Assembly (NCBI RefSeq): GCF_000429505.1
Contig: NZ_AUBZ01000004.1
Location: forward strand, 1-64,000
Length of the DNA stretch: 64,000 nt
Source of the DNA: Aliagarivorans taiwanensis DSM 22990
Lineage (GTDB): Bacteria; Pseudomonadota; Gammaproteobacteria; Enterobacterales; Celerinatantimonadaceae
Direction of reading: 5' to 3'
Positions 6,867 through 15,500 of this stretch are shown here, piece by piece (the stretch's first letter is position 1; each line of letters starts with the position of its first letter). The notes beneath the pieces are model-generated. The model made no database searches. It saw only the letters and a list, made by a program, of their open reading frames with translations, and was not told the DNA's origin. Both the position numbers and the translations under genes were made by a program.

Positions 6867-8901
6867 GCTCCAGCCCTTGCGCTAAGCTCTGCTTCAGCTC
6901 ATCCCACTGGCTACTGCTGTCCACGATACGCGGCGTTACCATAATGACCAGCTCAGTCTTTCTCACACTCTCAATCTTTGAACCGAACAGCCCGCCGATC
7001 ACAGGCAAACCACCCAATATGGGTATTCCCGAACCATTATCTGAAATGTCTTCGCTGATTAACCCCCCAAGAATCACCGTCTGTCCCGACTCAGCGACCA
7101 CCTCAGTGGTAATGCTTCGGTCAAAAATAGAGGGGTTACCCTCTACCTCAGTGCCACCATCTAAGGCATTACTGTTTTCTTGAGAAATAGTCATCGACAC
7201 GATGCCTTGCGAGTTAATCGTGGGGGTCACCGACACCTTAACACCCGTTTTGCGGTATTCCACTGAGCGGGTCACACCATTGTTACTATCCGTCGTAGTT
7301 TGACCCACGACGGGAATATCGGTACCAACATTAATGTTCGCCTCTACGCCATCACGCACCAGTAAGCTTGGCTTCGACATAATGTTGACATTGTTATTGC
7401 TTTCAAAGGCTTGCATATTGATGAAGTCATCGCCATTCATCCATTTGATAAAGCCACCACCAATCGCCTCCAGGCCCGGCTCAGTTCCGACTGAAAAATC
7501 GCCTTTGGAAAAGGCCCACTCGACACCGAACCTAAACTGATCGGTCATAGTGACTTCAGCGATGGTCATCTCCAGCATCACTTGTTTTGGCATAACATCG
7601 AGTTGTGCAATCAGCGGCAGCAATCCTTGATACTCATTAGCGCTGGCTTTGAATATCAAGGTGTTCGCTCGCTCATCAACCACCAAACTCATGGTCTCAT
7701 TCGACACCGCATTGCTGTTCTGCGCATTCTCTTCCACCCGCGCAGAGTCTCGCTCGGTTGAGCGTTGCACCGACGACGAGCGGCCACCTATCAGCTTACT
7801 TAGGCTTTCACCGATATCCGTGGCACGGGCATACCTAGGCTGATAGATAAAATAGCGTAGCTCTGCCCCTTGGCTCGGCTTGTCCATTTGCTCAGCCCAG
7901 TAGCGCACTCGCCCAACAAAACTGCTTTCCGAAGCAAACACCGCTAAGGCGCCAAGCTGGTAGATTGGTACCAACGAGATGCGGCGATCAGCCCCCGCCT
8001 CTGGCACTATCCCCTCGCTTTTAAGCAGCTCATTGACCGTTTCGATGAACTCATCAAGGGAGATATAGCTTAGCTTTACCAGACCAATATGCTTACTTGT
8101 ATTTGCCGGCGCATCCAAGATTTTTAAAAGCTCTAACGCCCGCACTACCTGAGTACGAGAGCCGCTAAGTATCAGTACCCCACGCCGCAAATCAGGCGAG
8201 ACTTTTACCGAGGTAAGCTCGCGCAATACCCGCAGATTCTCCAAGCCAAATACAAACTTCAATGGCACGACTTGAGCCACGTTCTGAGCGCCCTCGGGAA
8301 CGGAATCTGGCGACGCGCCATAACCCAGCACTGTATTGGCCTGTCCGCCCTGCTGCAGGTTCATAATCACGTACAAGCCGTCACGAGCTTGAATGGTGAC
8401 CTCGCGCTCCAACAACAGCTCTTGGGTTAACTCGAACAAACGACGAGGGCTAATAGCACTCTGTACATTTAAGGTAACCGGCGTACGGATACTTTGCAGG
8501 TTGTCGCCAAGAATATAATCAACCTGCAGTAGCTCCCCAAACACATAGTGCAAAAAGTCATTCATCGGCATCTCATCGGCGGCTAAGCGAATGTTTGCCT
8601 CTGAGCTGAACTGGCTAGACAGGCTGGCTCCAGTATTGAAACCGCTTGAACCGAGGCTCAAGCTCGGAACAGCCTCGAACAGCCCACCAGGTTCGGTCCC
8701 TTGCGATACATCGCTTAGGGCTGCGTTTTCGCCCGAGTCCGCTGCACCAGATTCAGTACTTTCTACTCTGTCGGTTTCCAGATACGAGCCTCCAACTTCA
8801 TAGTTGTAACTCGCCGAGTCTGTCAGTACACAACCTGAAAGCTGAACAGCCGCCACTAAAGCGATAAGTAATTGTTTAAAATGCATTTCCATTTTGTCCA
8901 T
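6853..8901 (-). CDS. gspD: T2SS outer-membrane secretin GspD (lipoprotein type)
   Basis: 682 residues; it forms the outer-membrane gate of the system. The N-terminus carries a lipoprotein signal with lipobox LSGC (Cys24), so it may reach the outer membrane by its own lipid anchor rather than through a GspS pilotin. Periplasmic N0-N3 domains follow (N0 near 100-175; repeated ring domains to about 400), then the secretin core with VEANINVGTDIPVVGQ and the C-terminal VVAESGQTVILGGLISED and KTELVIMVTPRIV blocks typical of secretins. Its position is odd: in canonical operons it follows gspC, but here it is inserted between gspH and gspI. Confidence 0.93.
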   Translation of the reverse strand: MDKMEMHFKQLLIALVAAVQLSGCVLTDSASYNYEVGGSYLETDRVESTESGAADSGENAALSDVSQGTEPGGLFEAVPSLSLGSSGFNTGASLSSQFSSEANIRLAADEMPMNDFLHYVFGELLQVDYILGDNLQSIRTPVTLNVQSAISPRRLFELTQELLLEREVTIQARDGLYVIMNLQQGGQANTVLGYGASPDSVPEGAQNVAQVVPLKFVFGLENLRVLRELTSVKVSPDLRRGVLILSGSRTQVVRALELLKILDAPANTSKHIGLVKLSYISLDEFIETVNELLKSEGIVPEAGADRRISLVPIYQLGALAVFASESSFVGRVRYWAEQMDKPSQGAELRYFIYQPRYARATDIGESLSKLIGGRSSSVQRSTERDSARVEENAQNSNAVSNETMSLVVDERANTLIFKASANEYQGLLPLIAQLDVMPKQVMLEMTIAEVTMTDQFRFGVEWAFSKGDFSVGTEPGLEAIGGGFIKWMNGDDFINMQAFESNNNVNIMSKPSLLVRDGVEANINVGTDIPVVGQTTTDSNNGVTRSVEYRKTGVKVSVTPTINSQGIVSMTISQENSNALDGGTEVEGNPSIFDRSITTEVVAESGQTVILGGLISEDISDNGSGIPILGGLPVIGGLFGSKIESVRKTELVIMVTPRIVDSSSQWDELKQSLAQGLEHVRL

Positions 8902-8919
8902 AAAGCACTAAATACGGGC

Positions 8920-9324
8920 TTACTCGTCCGTTGCTTCTACTAATCTAAATAAATTAAGTTCTTGCTGGCGCCCACGATACACGATGGAGACCTGTTCCGG
9001 CGAGGGGTAGCCATTGCGGTTAAAGGTTACCGATTGTTCGTGAGGAAAACCAATGTATTCAAAAGATTGCCGTGAAATTTCAGAGCCGGATACCAAATCA
9101 ATATATCCCAGTTGATTGTTGTACAGCTGAACGGCCACTTCACCACTACGTGTAAAGGCGCGGTGGCTCATTCCTCTCAAACTACTCTTTAACCGGTTTA
9201 GCTCTGCCTGAGCCTCAGCCCGGGCAACTTGATTGAGCGTAGCGGGCCCCACGAGCGCAGCTCCCAAACCCATCAAACTGAGAACCACCAACAGCTCAAT
9301 CAGGGAGAATCCTGAGTTTCGCAT
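8920..9324 (-). CDS. gspH: T2SS minor pseudopilin GspH
   Basis: 134 residues starting MRNSG/FSLIELLVVLSLMGLGAAL, a prepilin signal with Glu5 and a very short leader. The small beta-sandwich C-terminal part and the RAEAQAELNRLKSSLRGMSHRAF helix are as in GspH, which lies at the base of the tip complex. It starts one base after gspF ends and is followed 18 bases later by gspD. FimT-like minor pilins have a similar form, but the context decides for GspH. Confidence 0.82.
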   Translation of the reverse strand: MRNSGFSLIELLVVLSLMGLGAALVGPATLNQVARAEAQAELNRLKSSLRGMSHRAFTRSGEVAVQLYNNQLGYIDLVSGSEISRQSFEYIGFPHEQSVTFNRNGYPSPEQVSIVYRGRQQELNLFRLVEATDE

Positions 9325-10521
9325 CTACAGAGCCACATCATTCAAAGAGGTGATACTTAAAAGCATAACCACCACCACTCCGCCTACGATGCCCCCCATG
9401 ACTAAAATCATCAAAGGCTCGAGTACCGACGTCAACTTAGCGGTCCACCCTTCAAACTCGCTTCGGCTTCGCTGAGCGACTTCGTCAAACACTTTGGGCA
9501 ACTCGCCACTTTCCTCCCCAACTTCAATCAGGGAAAGCGACAGGTCACCAAACAGACCCGTCGCCTCAAGTGAACGAGTTAGCGGCTCACCACTAGACAC
9601 CTTGGCTCTCGCACCTTGGAGCGCCGTCTTTAACTTGGGCCACTCGATACCATCAGCAGCCATCTTTAACGCAAGCTCTAGCTTTACGCCGCTTCTCAAC
9701 AGCATTCCGATGGCGCTACTCACCTGAATCTGATTAACCAGCAAAATTGATTGACGCAATCCAGGGATTTTCACCAACGTTTTAGTGAGTACTTTTCCGA
9801 GCTGTCCGGTGCTACCAAGATGGGCTATCCAGAACACGAGTAGAGCTAACCCCGCAAACAGATGAAGTTGATAACTCTGCATCCAAGCACTTGTGGCTAG
9901 CAACACCTCGGTATAAACCGGCAACTCCGAAGCTTGTTCGAACAGGCCACTCATACGGGGAACAATAAAATTAAACACGAACAGAATACAGGCCACACAA
10001 ACAAACATAATGACCGTCGGGTAGGTAAGCGATTGAATAATCTTGGCTTTCAGATCACAGCGAAACTTCAGCTCCTTAGCTAACTGAGAGAACACCAACG
10101 CCAAGTTGCCACTTTCTTCCGCCATTCGAACCAGGTTCACATAAACGTTATCAAAGCCCTTGATCTCGGCCATTGCATCTGAAAGGGGCGCCCCCTTACG
10201 AACAGAGGCGGCAAGCTGAGTCAGCACCAACGAAACATTGCTACTGCTCCCTTTCGCCAGTATGTCTAAACCTTTATCTATCCGGACACCACTCTCGAGC
10301 AGCAGCGCTAGCTCAGAGGTCATCACTTCCAACTCTGCCAGTTTTAAAGGTTTAATTGCAGATGACGACGATTTTGCCCGATTATCGGCCTGCCGCAACT
10401 GTACGACAATTAACCCTTGCTGTTTGAGCGCTAGCTTCGCTTCCTGAAGTCCGTTGGCATCAAGCTCGCCTTTGGCTTCCGCACCATGACGATCAACGGC
10501 CTCGTAGAGAAAACGAGCCAT
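9325..10521 (-). CDS. gspF: T2SS inner-membrane platform protein GspF
   Basis: 398 residues, the usual GspF length. Two homologous cytoplasmic helical domains (about 60-170 and 265-370) alternate with three membrane segments (about 170-190, 215-235 and 370-392). Recognisable family blocks are LALLLESGVRIDKGLDIL, LVRMAEESGNLALVF and, in the second repeat, LIEVGEESGELPKVFDEVA. GspF sits under the pseudopilus and transmits movements of the ATPase. It shares one base with gspE. No missing motif is seen. Confidence 0.95.
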   Translation of the reverse strand: MARFLYEAVDRHGAEAKGELDANGLQEAKLALKQQGLIVVQLRQADNRAKSSSSAIKPLKLAELEVMTSELALLLESGVRIDKGLDILAKGSSSNVSLVLTQLAASVRKGAPLSDAMAEIKGFDNVYVNLVRMAEESGNLALVFSQLAKELKFRCDLKAKIIQSLTYPTVIMFVCVACILFVFNFIVPRMSGLFEQASELPVYTEVLLATSAWMQSYQLHLFAGLALLVFWIAHLGSTGQLGKVLTKTLVKIPGLRQSILLVNQIQVSSAIGMLLRSGVKLELALKMAADGIEWPKLKTALQGARAKVSSGEPLTRSLEATGLFGDLSLSLIEVGEESGELPKVFDEVAQRSRSEFEGWTAKLTSVLEPLMILVMGGIVGGVVVVMLLSITSLNDVAL

Positions 10522-12188
10522 TAGTTTGCAACCCTCATCACTTCTTCGGCCGTAGTCAGCCCCTGAGCCACTTTGAGCAAACCATCATCCATCAGGCCTC
10601 GCCCCCCCTGCTCGCGATGGTAGGCAATGGCTCTTTGCAAGAAATGCTGGTCTTTTTTTAACGCACGAACCTGATCATCAATCGCTAAGTACTCAATAAC
10701 CGCCATACGTCCTTTATAGCCGGTATGCCCGCAATGCTCACATCCTACCGGCTGGCGCAATACCAGGGGATGACCTTGGCGAAACTGACTATCTAGCAGT
10801 TGTGGATAGCGTCGAGTTAGCTGTTCAATATCAGCAACCGGTTCACTACAGTGAGTACACAACTTGCGTACCAACCGCTGAGCAACAATCGACACTAACG
10901 CCGCATTGAGTAGGTACTCCTCAGCCCCCAAGTCAAGTAAACGGGTAAACGCAGAGGGCGCATCGTTAGTATGCACGGTGCTAAACACTAAGTGTCCAGT
11001 CAGCGCAGACTGCATGGCGATTCTTGCTGTTTCCGCGTCACGGATCTCACCCAACATGATGACATCGGGATCTTGGCGTACGATCGAACGCAAACCCTCG
11101 GCAAAGCCAAACCCGATATCCGACTGAACTTGCACCTGATTAACCCCATTTAGCCGGTACTCAACCGGATCTTCTAAGGTGATGATTTTTCGCGACTCAT
11201 CATTCAGTAGACTGAGGAAGGTATACAAACTGGTGGTCTTACCAGAGCCGGTGGGGCCTGTTAGCAGCACCACGCCCGAGGTCTTGCGGATATCGGCCAA
11301 AATCGCTTGTAAAATATCGTCTGACAAGCCAAGGCTGGCAATATCGTAACGGATCGATTGCTGACGAAGAAAACGCAGCACCATGCTCTCGCCTTCCGCC
11401 AGAGGAAGCGCAGAGACCCGAATATCAAGCTTCTCATTCGCGACTTTGATGTCGATCTTACCATCCTGCGGACGCCGCTTTTCCGCTATGTCCATCCCTG
11501 ACAAAATCTTCAAGCGCGACAGAATTGGAACGCTCAAACGCGCCGGGACCGTATCAACTTCTTTAAGCACGCCATCGATACGCATACGTACCCGGTAGGT
11601 ACTCTCTGAAGGCTCGAGATGCATGTCCGAAGCACCAAGTTTCAGACCCTTGGCAATCAAGCTATTTAACAAGTTAACTACAGGTGCTTCCGACGCCAAC
11701 TCCCGCAGCTTATCTTCTTCTAAACTACTGAGCTGATCCAGTTGGTCCTTATCGACCTCGGTGGCTAACTCCAGTAGCGGCTGCGCCGCCGCATCAAACT
11801 GAGATTCGGAAACGGCAAAAAGCCGATAGCGGCGACTGGCACAAAGCGATTCGAATAACTCCAGGGCCTCTGGATGCAGGGGATTCTGCGCCAGAACATC
11901 GAGCCGACCATCCGCGTTGCTGACCACCAGCCAGCCATAGCCCATAAGCTCATCAAAGCCTTGTCCTTGCATGGCTTGCGCTGACTCATCGAGTTCAAAG
12001 TCATCGAAGCTGGGTAGGTCAAGATACAGGCGATACAACGCTGGCAAACTTTCTTCTGCCAGCGCCCCCATATTCACTAGAATATGTTCTAAGGTACCGC
12101 CATTGCGTTGCTGAAAATGCTGGGCTTTAGCGAGATCGTCACTGGCAACGCTAAACTGTTGCCCAAGTATCTGTTGTAGCTGGCTCAT
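10521..12188 (-). CDS. gspE: T2SS secretion ATPase GspE
   Basis: 555 residues, the cytoplasmic hexameric ATPase that drives pseudopilus assembly. An N1E domain (1-150) for docking on GspL is followed by the N2E/RecA-like core with Walker A GPTGSGKTTS (about 311-320), the Asp box around LEDPVEYRL, the Walker B/PDVIMLGEIRD region (about 375-384), and the His box STVHTNDA (403-410). A four-cysteine zinc element typical of GspE is present (CTHC at about 444-447 and CEHC at 483-486). All catalytic residues are in place. It overlaps gspG by four bases and gspF by one, so translation is coupled. Confidence 0.96.
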   Translation of the reverse strand: MSQLQQILGQQFSVASDDLAKAQHFQQRNGGTLEHILVNMGALAEESLPALYRLYLDLPSFDDFELDESAQAMQGQGFDELMGYGWLVVSNADGRLDVLAQNPLHPEALELFESLCASRRYRLFAVSESQFDAAAQPLLELATEVDKDQLDQLSSLEEDKLRELASEAPVVNLLNSLIAKGLKLGASDMHLEPSESTYRVRMRIDGVLKEVDTVPARLSVPILSRLKILSGMDIAEKRRPQDGKIDIKVANEKLDIRVSALPLAEGESMVLRFLRQQSIRYDIASLGLSDDILQAILADIRKTSGVVLLTGPTGSGKTTSLYTFLSLLNDESRKIITLEDPVEYRLNGVNQVQVQSDIGFGFAEGLRSIVRQDPDVIMLGEIRDAETARIAMQSALTGHLVFSTVHTNDAPSAFTRLLDLGAEEYLLNAALVSIVAQRLVRKLCTHCSEPVADIEQLTRRYPQLLDSQFRQGHPLVLRQPVGCEHCGHTGYKGRMAVIEYLAIDDQVRALKKDQHFLQRAIAYHREQGGRGLMDDGLLKVAQGLTTAEEVMRVAN

Positions 12189-12607
12189 TGATAAATGATT
12201 TCCGCCGCTTCGCCCTCACCACCTTCCTGCCCATCAGCGCCTAAGGTTCGCAAGTTGTAGGGGTTACCATTATCCCCGGGGGCCTTGTAGATATACTCCC
12301 GATTCCAAGGGTCAAGGGGTAAATCACGCGGCAGATAAGGACCGTCCCATCCGGTTTGATCGTCAGCTCGCAACTGAGACAACGAGGCGGGGTAGCTACC
12401 AACATCTAAGCGGTACACGTCGAGCGCCGTCGCTATCATCTGCATTTGCGCTTCTGCCGTCTTGATTTTGGAAGAACCCACTTTGGAAAACATGGTTGGC
12501 GCAACCAAAGACATAAGCAGGCCCATGATTACAATAACGATCAATAGTTCCATAAGGGTGAAGCCGCGCTGACGATTGCCGCGAGTGGATAAGCTGTTAC
12601 TACTCAT
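12185..12607 (-). CDS. gspG: T2SS major pseudopilin GspG
   Basis: About 140 residues if started at the ATG at 12607; an upstream ATG at 12622 and a TTG at 12631 are also in frame, and ribosome sites are weak for all three. Prepilin cleavage at RQRG/FTLMELLIVIVIMGLL. The mature protein has the conserved GspG features: the KIKTAEAQMQMIATALDVYRL helix, the GSYPASLSQL segment, the GPYLPRDLPLDPWNREYIY block and a calcium-site-like C-terminal loop (LGADGQEGGEGE). It is the main building block of the pseudopilus. It heads this operon, where gspC is normally expected. Confidence 0.95.
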   Translation of the reverse strand: MSSNSLSTRGNRQRGFTLMELLIVIVIMGLLMSLVAPTMFSKVGSSKIKTAEAQMQMIATALDVYRLDVGSYPASLSQLRADDQTGWDGPYLPRDLPLDPWNREYIYKAPGDNGNPYNLRTLGADGQEGGEGEAAEIIYQ

Positions 12608-12622
12608 TCTCAATGATTCCAT

Positions 12623-13590
12623 TTGACACAAGATATTACTGCCTCGCCATACTCAATCTTGATATCAGACCGGCACGCCGCAGCAGATAACACCACATAA
12701 ATCTATTTAAACAGAGTGTTATCCCAAAAGAGCAAGGTCTTCTAGTTATTATTCTCTACATTTGGTGTTACGAGTTTAACGAAATAGAACAAATTGGCAA
12801 GGGCTATGGCTTAGTGAAGACCAAGCCCCATAAGCGATAGAGGCTCACCACCATGCATTTACGTTTAAGGCTTAGGTAGATAGCGGTTGTTAGAAGGGGC
12901 ACAAATAAAGAAAGTAGAAGGCCCATTGGGACAAATACTCGCGTAAAACGCTGCGTAGAACAGCCAGTGCTTCTCTCAACCACATCCGGTCAAATTTAAA
13001 CGACTATATATAGATAACACCTAGGCCGCTTCGGCATAGTCCCTAAGCTTGCTGGAGTGTGAAACAATGCAAACACCCGCCAATAGTGACTTGAACTAGT
13101 TTACAGCGCTATTTCAATCAACAAAAACTAACAATTAAACACTCAATACATAGCTGTGAGCGCACTCTCCCGTCATGATTTGAGGTGAGCAATCACTCTC
13201 GCCCACAACGCTAACTACCTGACCCACAGGCGACTGAGTGTTTTTTAATCACCTACCAAGCCACCTCAAAGCAGTTTTTTATGCTGCCATAATTAAATTT
13301 TACGGCATTTTTCATCTGGACACCCCGCACCAATTATCGATCTCCCCTCATTTTATTAACATTTATATCACTTTGTTTGAACAGCTGATATGCTGCGGCA
13401 TTAACCATGACAACATTATTTCAAACACCTTTCATCACTAATCTCAACAAAAACTGGTGTAATGAAAATATCACGCCAATAGAGTTATTGGCAGAACAAA
13501 GCGTTACCAGCAAAGAAAGGTCAGAGATATAGCAAAATCAACAAGGTGTGATTAAGTGCGATTTTAAGAAAATAATCTGCTGATAGGCGG
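12623..13590. other. Long divergent intergenic region
   Basis: Nearly 1 kb between the gsp operon (minus) and the leader of the surface protein gene (plus). I see no convincing gene: the short frames here lack ribosome sites and family features. It should hold the gsp promoter; a weak candidate on the minus strand is TTGCTC, 18 bases, TTTAAA at roughly 12708-12737. The length and A/T-rich composition suggest room for regulators of a highly expressed gene, but I cannot name a site. Confidence 0.4.
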
Positions 13591-13619
13591 TTGATGTTAA
13601 AAATCAATTCCATTATATT
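13591..13619 (+). promoter_or_regulatory. Sigma-70 promoter of the surface-protein gene
   Basis: TTGATG (13591-13596), a 17-base spacer, then TATATT (13614-13619). This is the best promoter-like pair upstream of the 463-residue protein. Transcription would start near 13626 and give a leader of about 200 nt. Confidence 0.55.
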
Positions 13620-13620
13620 C

Positions 13621-13666
13621 GACTCAACAAGTGGGTTGACTAATTTACTTGTTAGGAATTTGAGTC
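13621..13666 (+). promoter_or_regulatory. 5'-terminal hairpin in the leader of the surface-protein mRNA
   Basis: GACTCAA at 13621-13627 pairs with TTGAGTC at 13660-13666, and the overlapping inner arms AACAAGT and ACTTGTT pair as well, giving an imperfect stem interrupted by a bulge. It lies at or within a few bases of the predicted transcript start. Hairpins at the very 5' end stabilise mRNAs such as E. coli ompA, so a stability role is a reasonable inference. Confidence 0.5.
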
Positions 13667-13825
13667 TATATCATCTGTGTCACGGGGCCGTCTTGTACCA
13701 ACCCGGGTGGCTAGTTGGCCTCAGCGGTTGATGAAGCTCAATACGCAATACATTGGACGTTATGGCTATGGATAATATAAAACGGGCTTTAACACCGATT
13801 TCATGGAATTGGAGATTTACAAGAA

Positions 13826-15217
13826 ATGAAAACTCTATTTAAAACTTCACTGGTAGCACTTGCAGTGACCGGTAGCTTTGCAGCTAGCGCAGCTAACCTT
13901 ACCGCCTACCCCGCGCCAATCAAGTTCTCGTCAGAAGCTGCAGAAGTTGGCCTGACCTATGCGGGCAATATTGCTTTCGACACAATCGTTAGTGCAGAGC
14001 ATGCTGCAGGTTCGCAAATTGTTTTGACCTACAGCGAAAACGTTGACCTAACTGGTGTTGCCGGCGGTAACTGTGGTACCCCTAACGAAGGTGTGTTCTT
14101 CTGTGGTCCTGATGGCACTGGTACTGCAAATGATGACATCGAGTTTGATGTAGGTAACGGTACTTTCACCTTTGATTCAGTTGTTGTAGACGCGACCGCT
14201 CGCACCCTGACTTTCAACGTGAACTTGGGTAACCCAGTTATCCCTAACTCAGCTTTCCGTACTACCATCTTGGGCACTTCACCCGCTATCGTAAACGGTC
14301 AGTCTACTGTTGCTTATGCATCTAATTTGGCCGGAACTCCAATTGAGACTGGCACTGGCGTATTAACTAGCGAAGCCAGCCAGTACTCTTTTGTTGTTAC
14401 TCAAGAGCTAAACAACCGCGTTGAACGCGTAAACCAGCTTACTTTCGTAAACGGTTCTGCTGAAGAAGAAGCAGTAACTGCAACTAAGACTGATATTGCT
14501 AAGTTCTCTTTCACTGACTCAGCAGCAGACTTTGACGTTGCAGTAGCTCCTGTTGACTCAACCGGTACTGTTATGGTTCGTGGCTCTCTGGATGCAGGTG
14601 GTGCACTTAACTCTGCAGAGTATGTGACTACTGGTGCCACTTGGACCGCCAACGTTGACGTTATCGAAAACACTAAACTTGTTGGTTTCAACATCACGGC
14701 TCCTGATATGGACGTTACTCCTGCAAACGTACTGACTTACGTATTTGCTGGTGGAGCAGGCGAAACTATCCCTCTAAGCACTTTTGCAGTTACTGCTGAA
14801 GTAGCATACAGCAATGGCGCAGGCACCAACGGCACTAAGACTCTAAGTCAAGACACCAGCCTAGGTGAGTGGGCGTTGGATGCATCAGTAGTTAACGTAC
14901 CTTACCTACCGGTAGGTTACGAAACCATCTCTTCTAACGTTGAGTACAGCAACCACGGTTCAGCTAGTGCTGAAGTTGCAATTACTGCATTCGACCAAGC
15001 TGGTAACCAGTACTCTGGTGACTTGGCCGATGCGCCTGCGAAGACCGTAACCAAGTACTCTGAAGATGACATCATGGCAGCGTTGGGTATCACCGAGTCT
15101 ACCAAGTTGAACATCACCTTCATCTCAGACGCCGATGAAGAAAACGTAAGCATCGTACCTTACTACCGTACTGGCGATTCTCGCGTACAAAGCATCAACG
15201 ACCAGTACAAGAAGTAA
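13826..15217 (+). CDS. Abundant exported beta-rich protein, candidate S-layer (Slr4-like) protein
   Basis: 463 residues. The signal peptide MKTLFKTSLVALAVTGSFAASA is followed by a mature protein rich in Ala, Thr, Val, Asn, Asp and Gly, acidic, almost without Cys (one close pair, in GGNCG and FFCGPDG), and built of short beta-prone stretches to the end. GGAG stands about 12 bases before the ATG. Codon choice is strongly biased to a small set (GTA/GTT, GCA/GCT, ACT, AAC, GGT), as in very highly expressed genes, unlike the flanking polysaccharide genes. A single-gene transcript is implied by its own promoter and strong terminator. The features fit the Slr4 type of S-layer protein known from marine gammaproteobacteria, and the divergent T2SS plus polysaccharide locus support a surface coat; the family assignment is from memory and unproven. 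Confidence 0.55.
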   Translation: MKTLFKTSLVALAVTGSFAASAANLTAYPAPIKFSSEAAEVGLTYAGNIAFDTIVSAEHAAGSQIVLTYSENVDLTGVAGGNCGTPNEGVFFCGPDGTGTANDDIEFDVGNGTFTFDSVVVDATARTLTFNVNLGNPVIPNSAFRTTILGTSPAIVNGQSTVAYASNLAGTPIETGTGVLTSEASQYSFVVTQELNNRVERVNQLTFVNGSAEEEAVTATKTDIAKFSFTDSAADFDVAVAPVDSTGTVMVRGSLDAGGALNSAEYVTTGATWTANVDVIENTKLVGFNITAPDMDVTPANVLTYVFAGGAGETIPLSTFAVTAEVAYSNGAGTNGTKTLSQDTSLGEWALDASVVNVPYLPVGYETISSNVEYSNHGSASAEVAITAFDQAGNQYSGDLADAPAKTVTKYSEDDIMAALGITESTKLNITFISDADEENVSIVPYYRTGDSRVQSINDQYKK

Positions 15218-15248
15218 TTAGTTACTTTTAGTATTGAGTTAGCACACT

Positions 15249-15276
15249 AAAGCAGGCTTCGGCCTGCTTTTTTTTC
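15249..15276 (+). terminator. Rho-independent terminator of the surface-protein gene
   Basis: AAGCAGGC, TTCG tetraloop, GCCTGCTT, then a run of T. The stem is perfect with a stabilising UUCG loop, as expected after a heavily transcribed gene. Confidence 0.95.
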
Positions 15277-15350
15277 CTCTCCAAACAGCTAGCTAAACGC
15301 TCGAACCGATAGCCGGCAGCCCCCCATAAGCGCGCGACCAAGAATTAGGT

Positions 15351-15380
15351 TTGCGGTTAGGCTTAAACCCCACGTATAAT
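15351..15380 (+). promoter_or_regulatory. Sigma-70 promoter of the polysaccharide operon
   Basis: TTGCGG (15351-15356), an 18-base spacer, TATAAT (15375-15380). The -10 is a perfect match. Transcription would start near 15387, about 115 bases before the exporter gene. No ops/JUMPstart element (GGCGGTAGC) is seen in the leader, so RfaH control is not indicated. Confidence 0.6.
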
Positions 15381-15500
15381 CGTCGCGGGCAGGTATGTTC
15401 CTGCTCACCAGTCATGTCGTAGTCAGGGGCTACTCGTTAAAGGAATAACAAGCCCTCACTCTCCGACGCTATGCCATTATCAACTGTAACAAGCGGAAAA

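Noticed and set aside
13238-13441. 67-codon open frame in the long intergenic region
   Set aside because: No ribosome site, no family feature and A/T-rich composition as in the surrounding non-coding DNA.
13676-13745. Cyclic-di-GMP (GEMM) riboswitch in the leader of the surface protein
   Set aside because: A G/C-rich folded stretch is there, but the conserved ACGCAAAGC-type core of GEMM-I is missing.
15276-15500. JUMPstart/ops element before the polysaccharide operon
   Set aside because: I searched for the GGCGGTAGC core and did not find it; only a small GTAG...CTAC hairpin is present.
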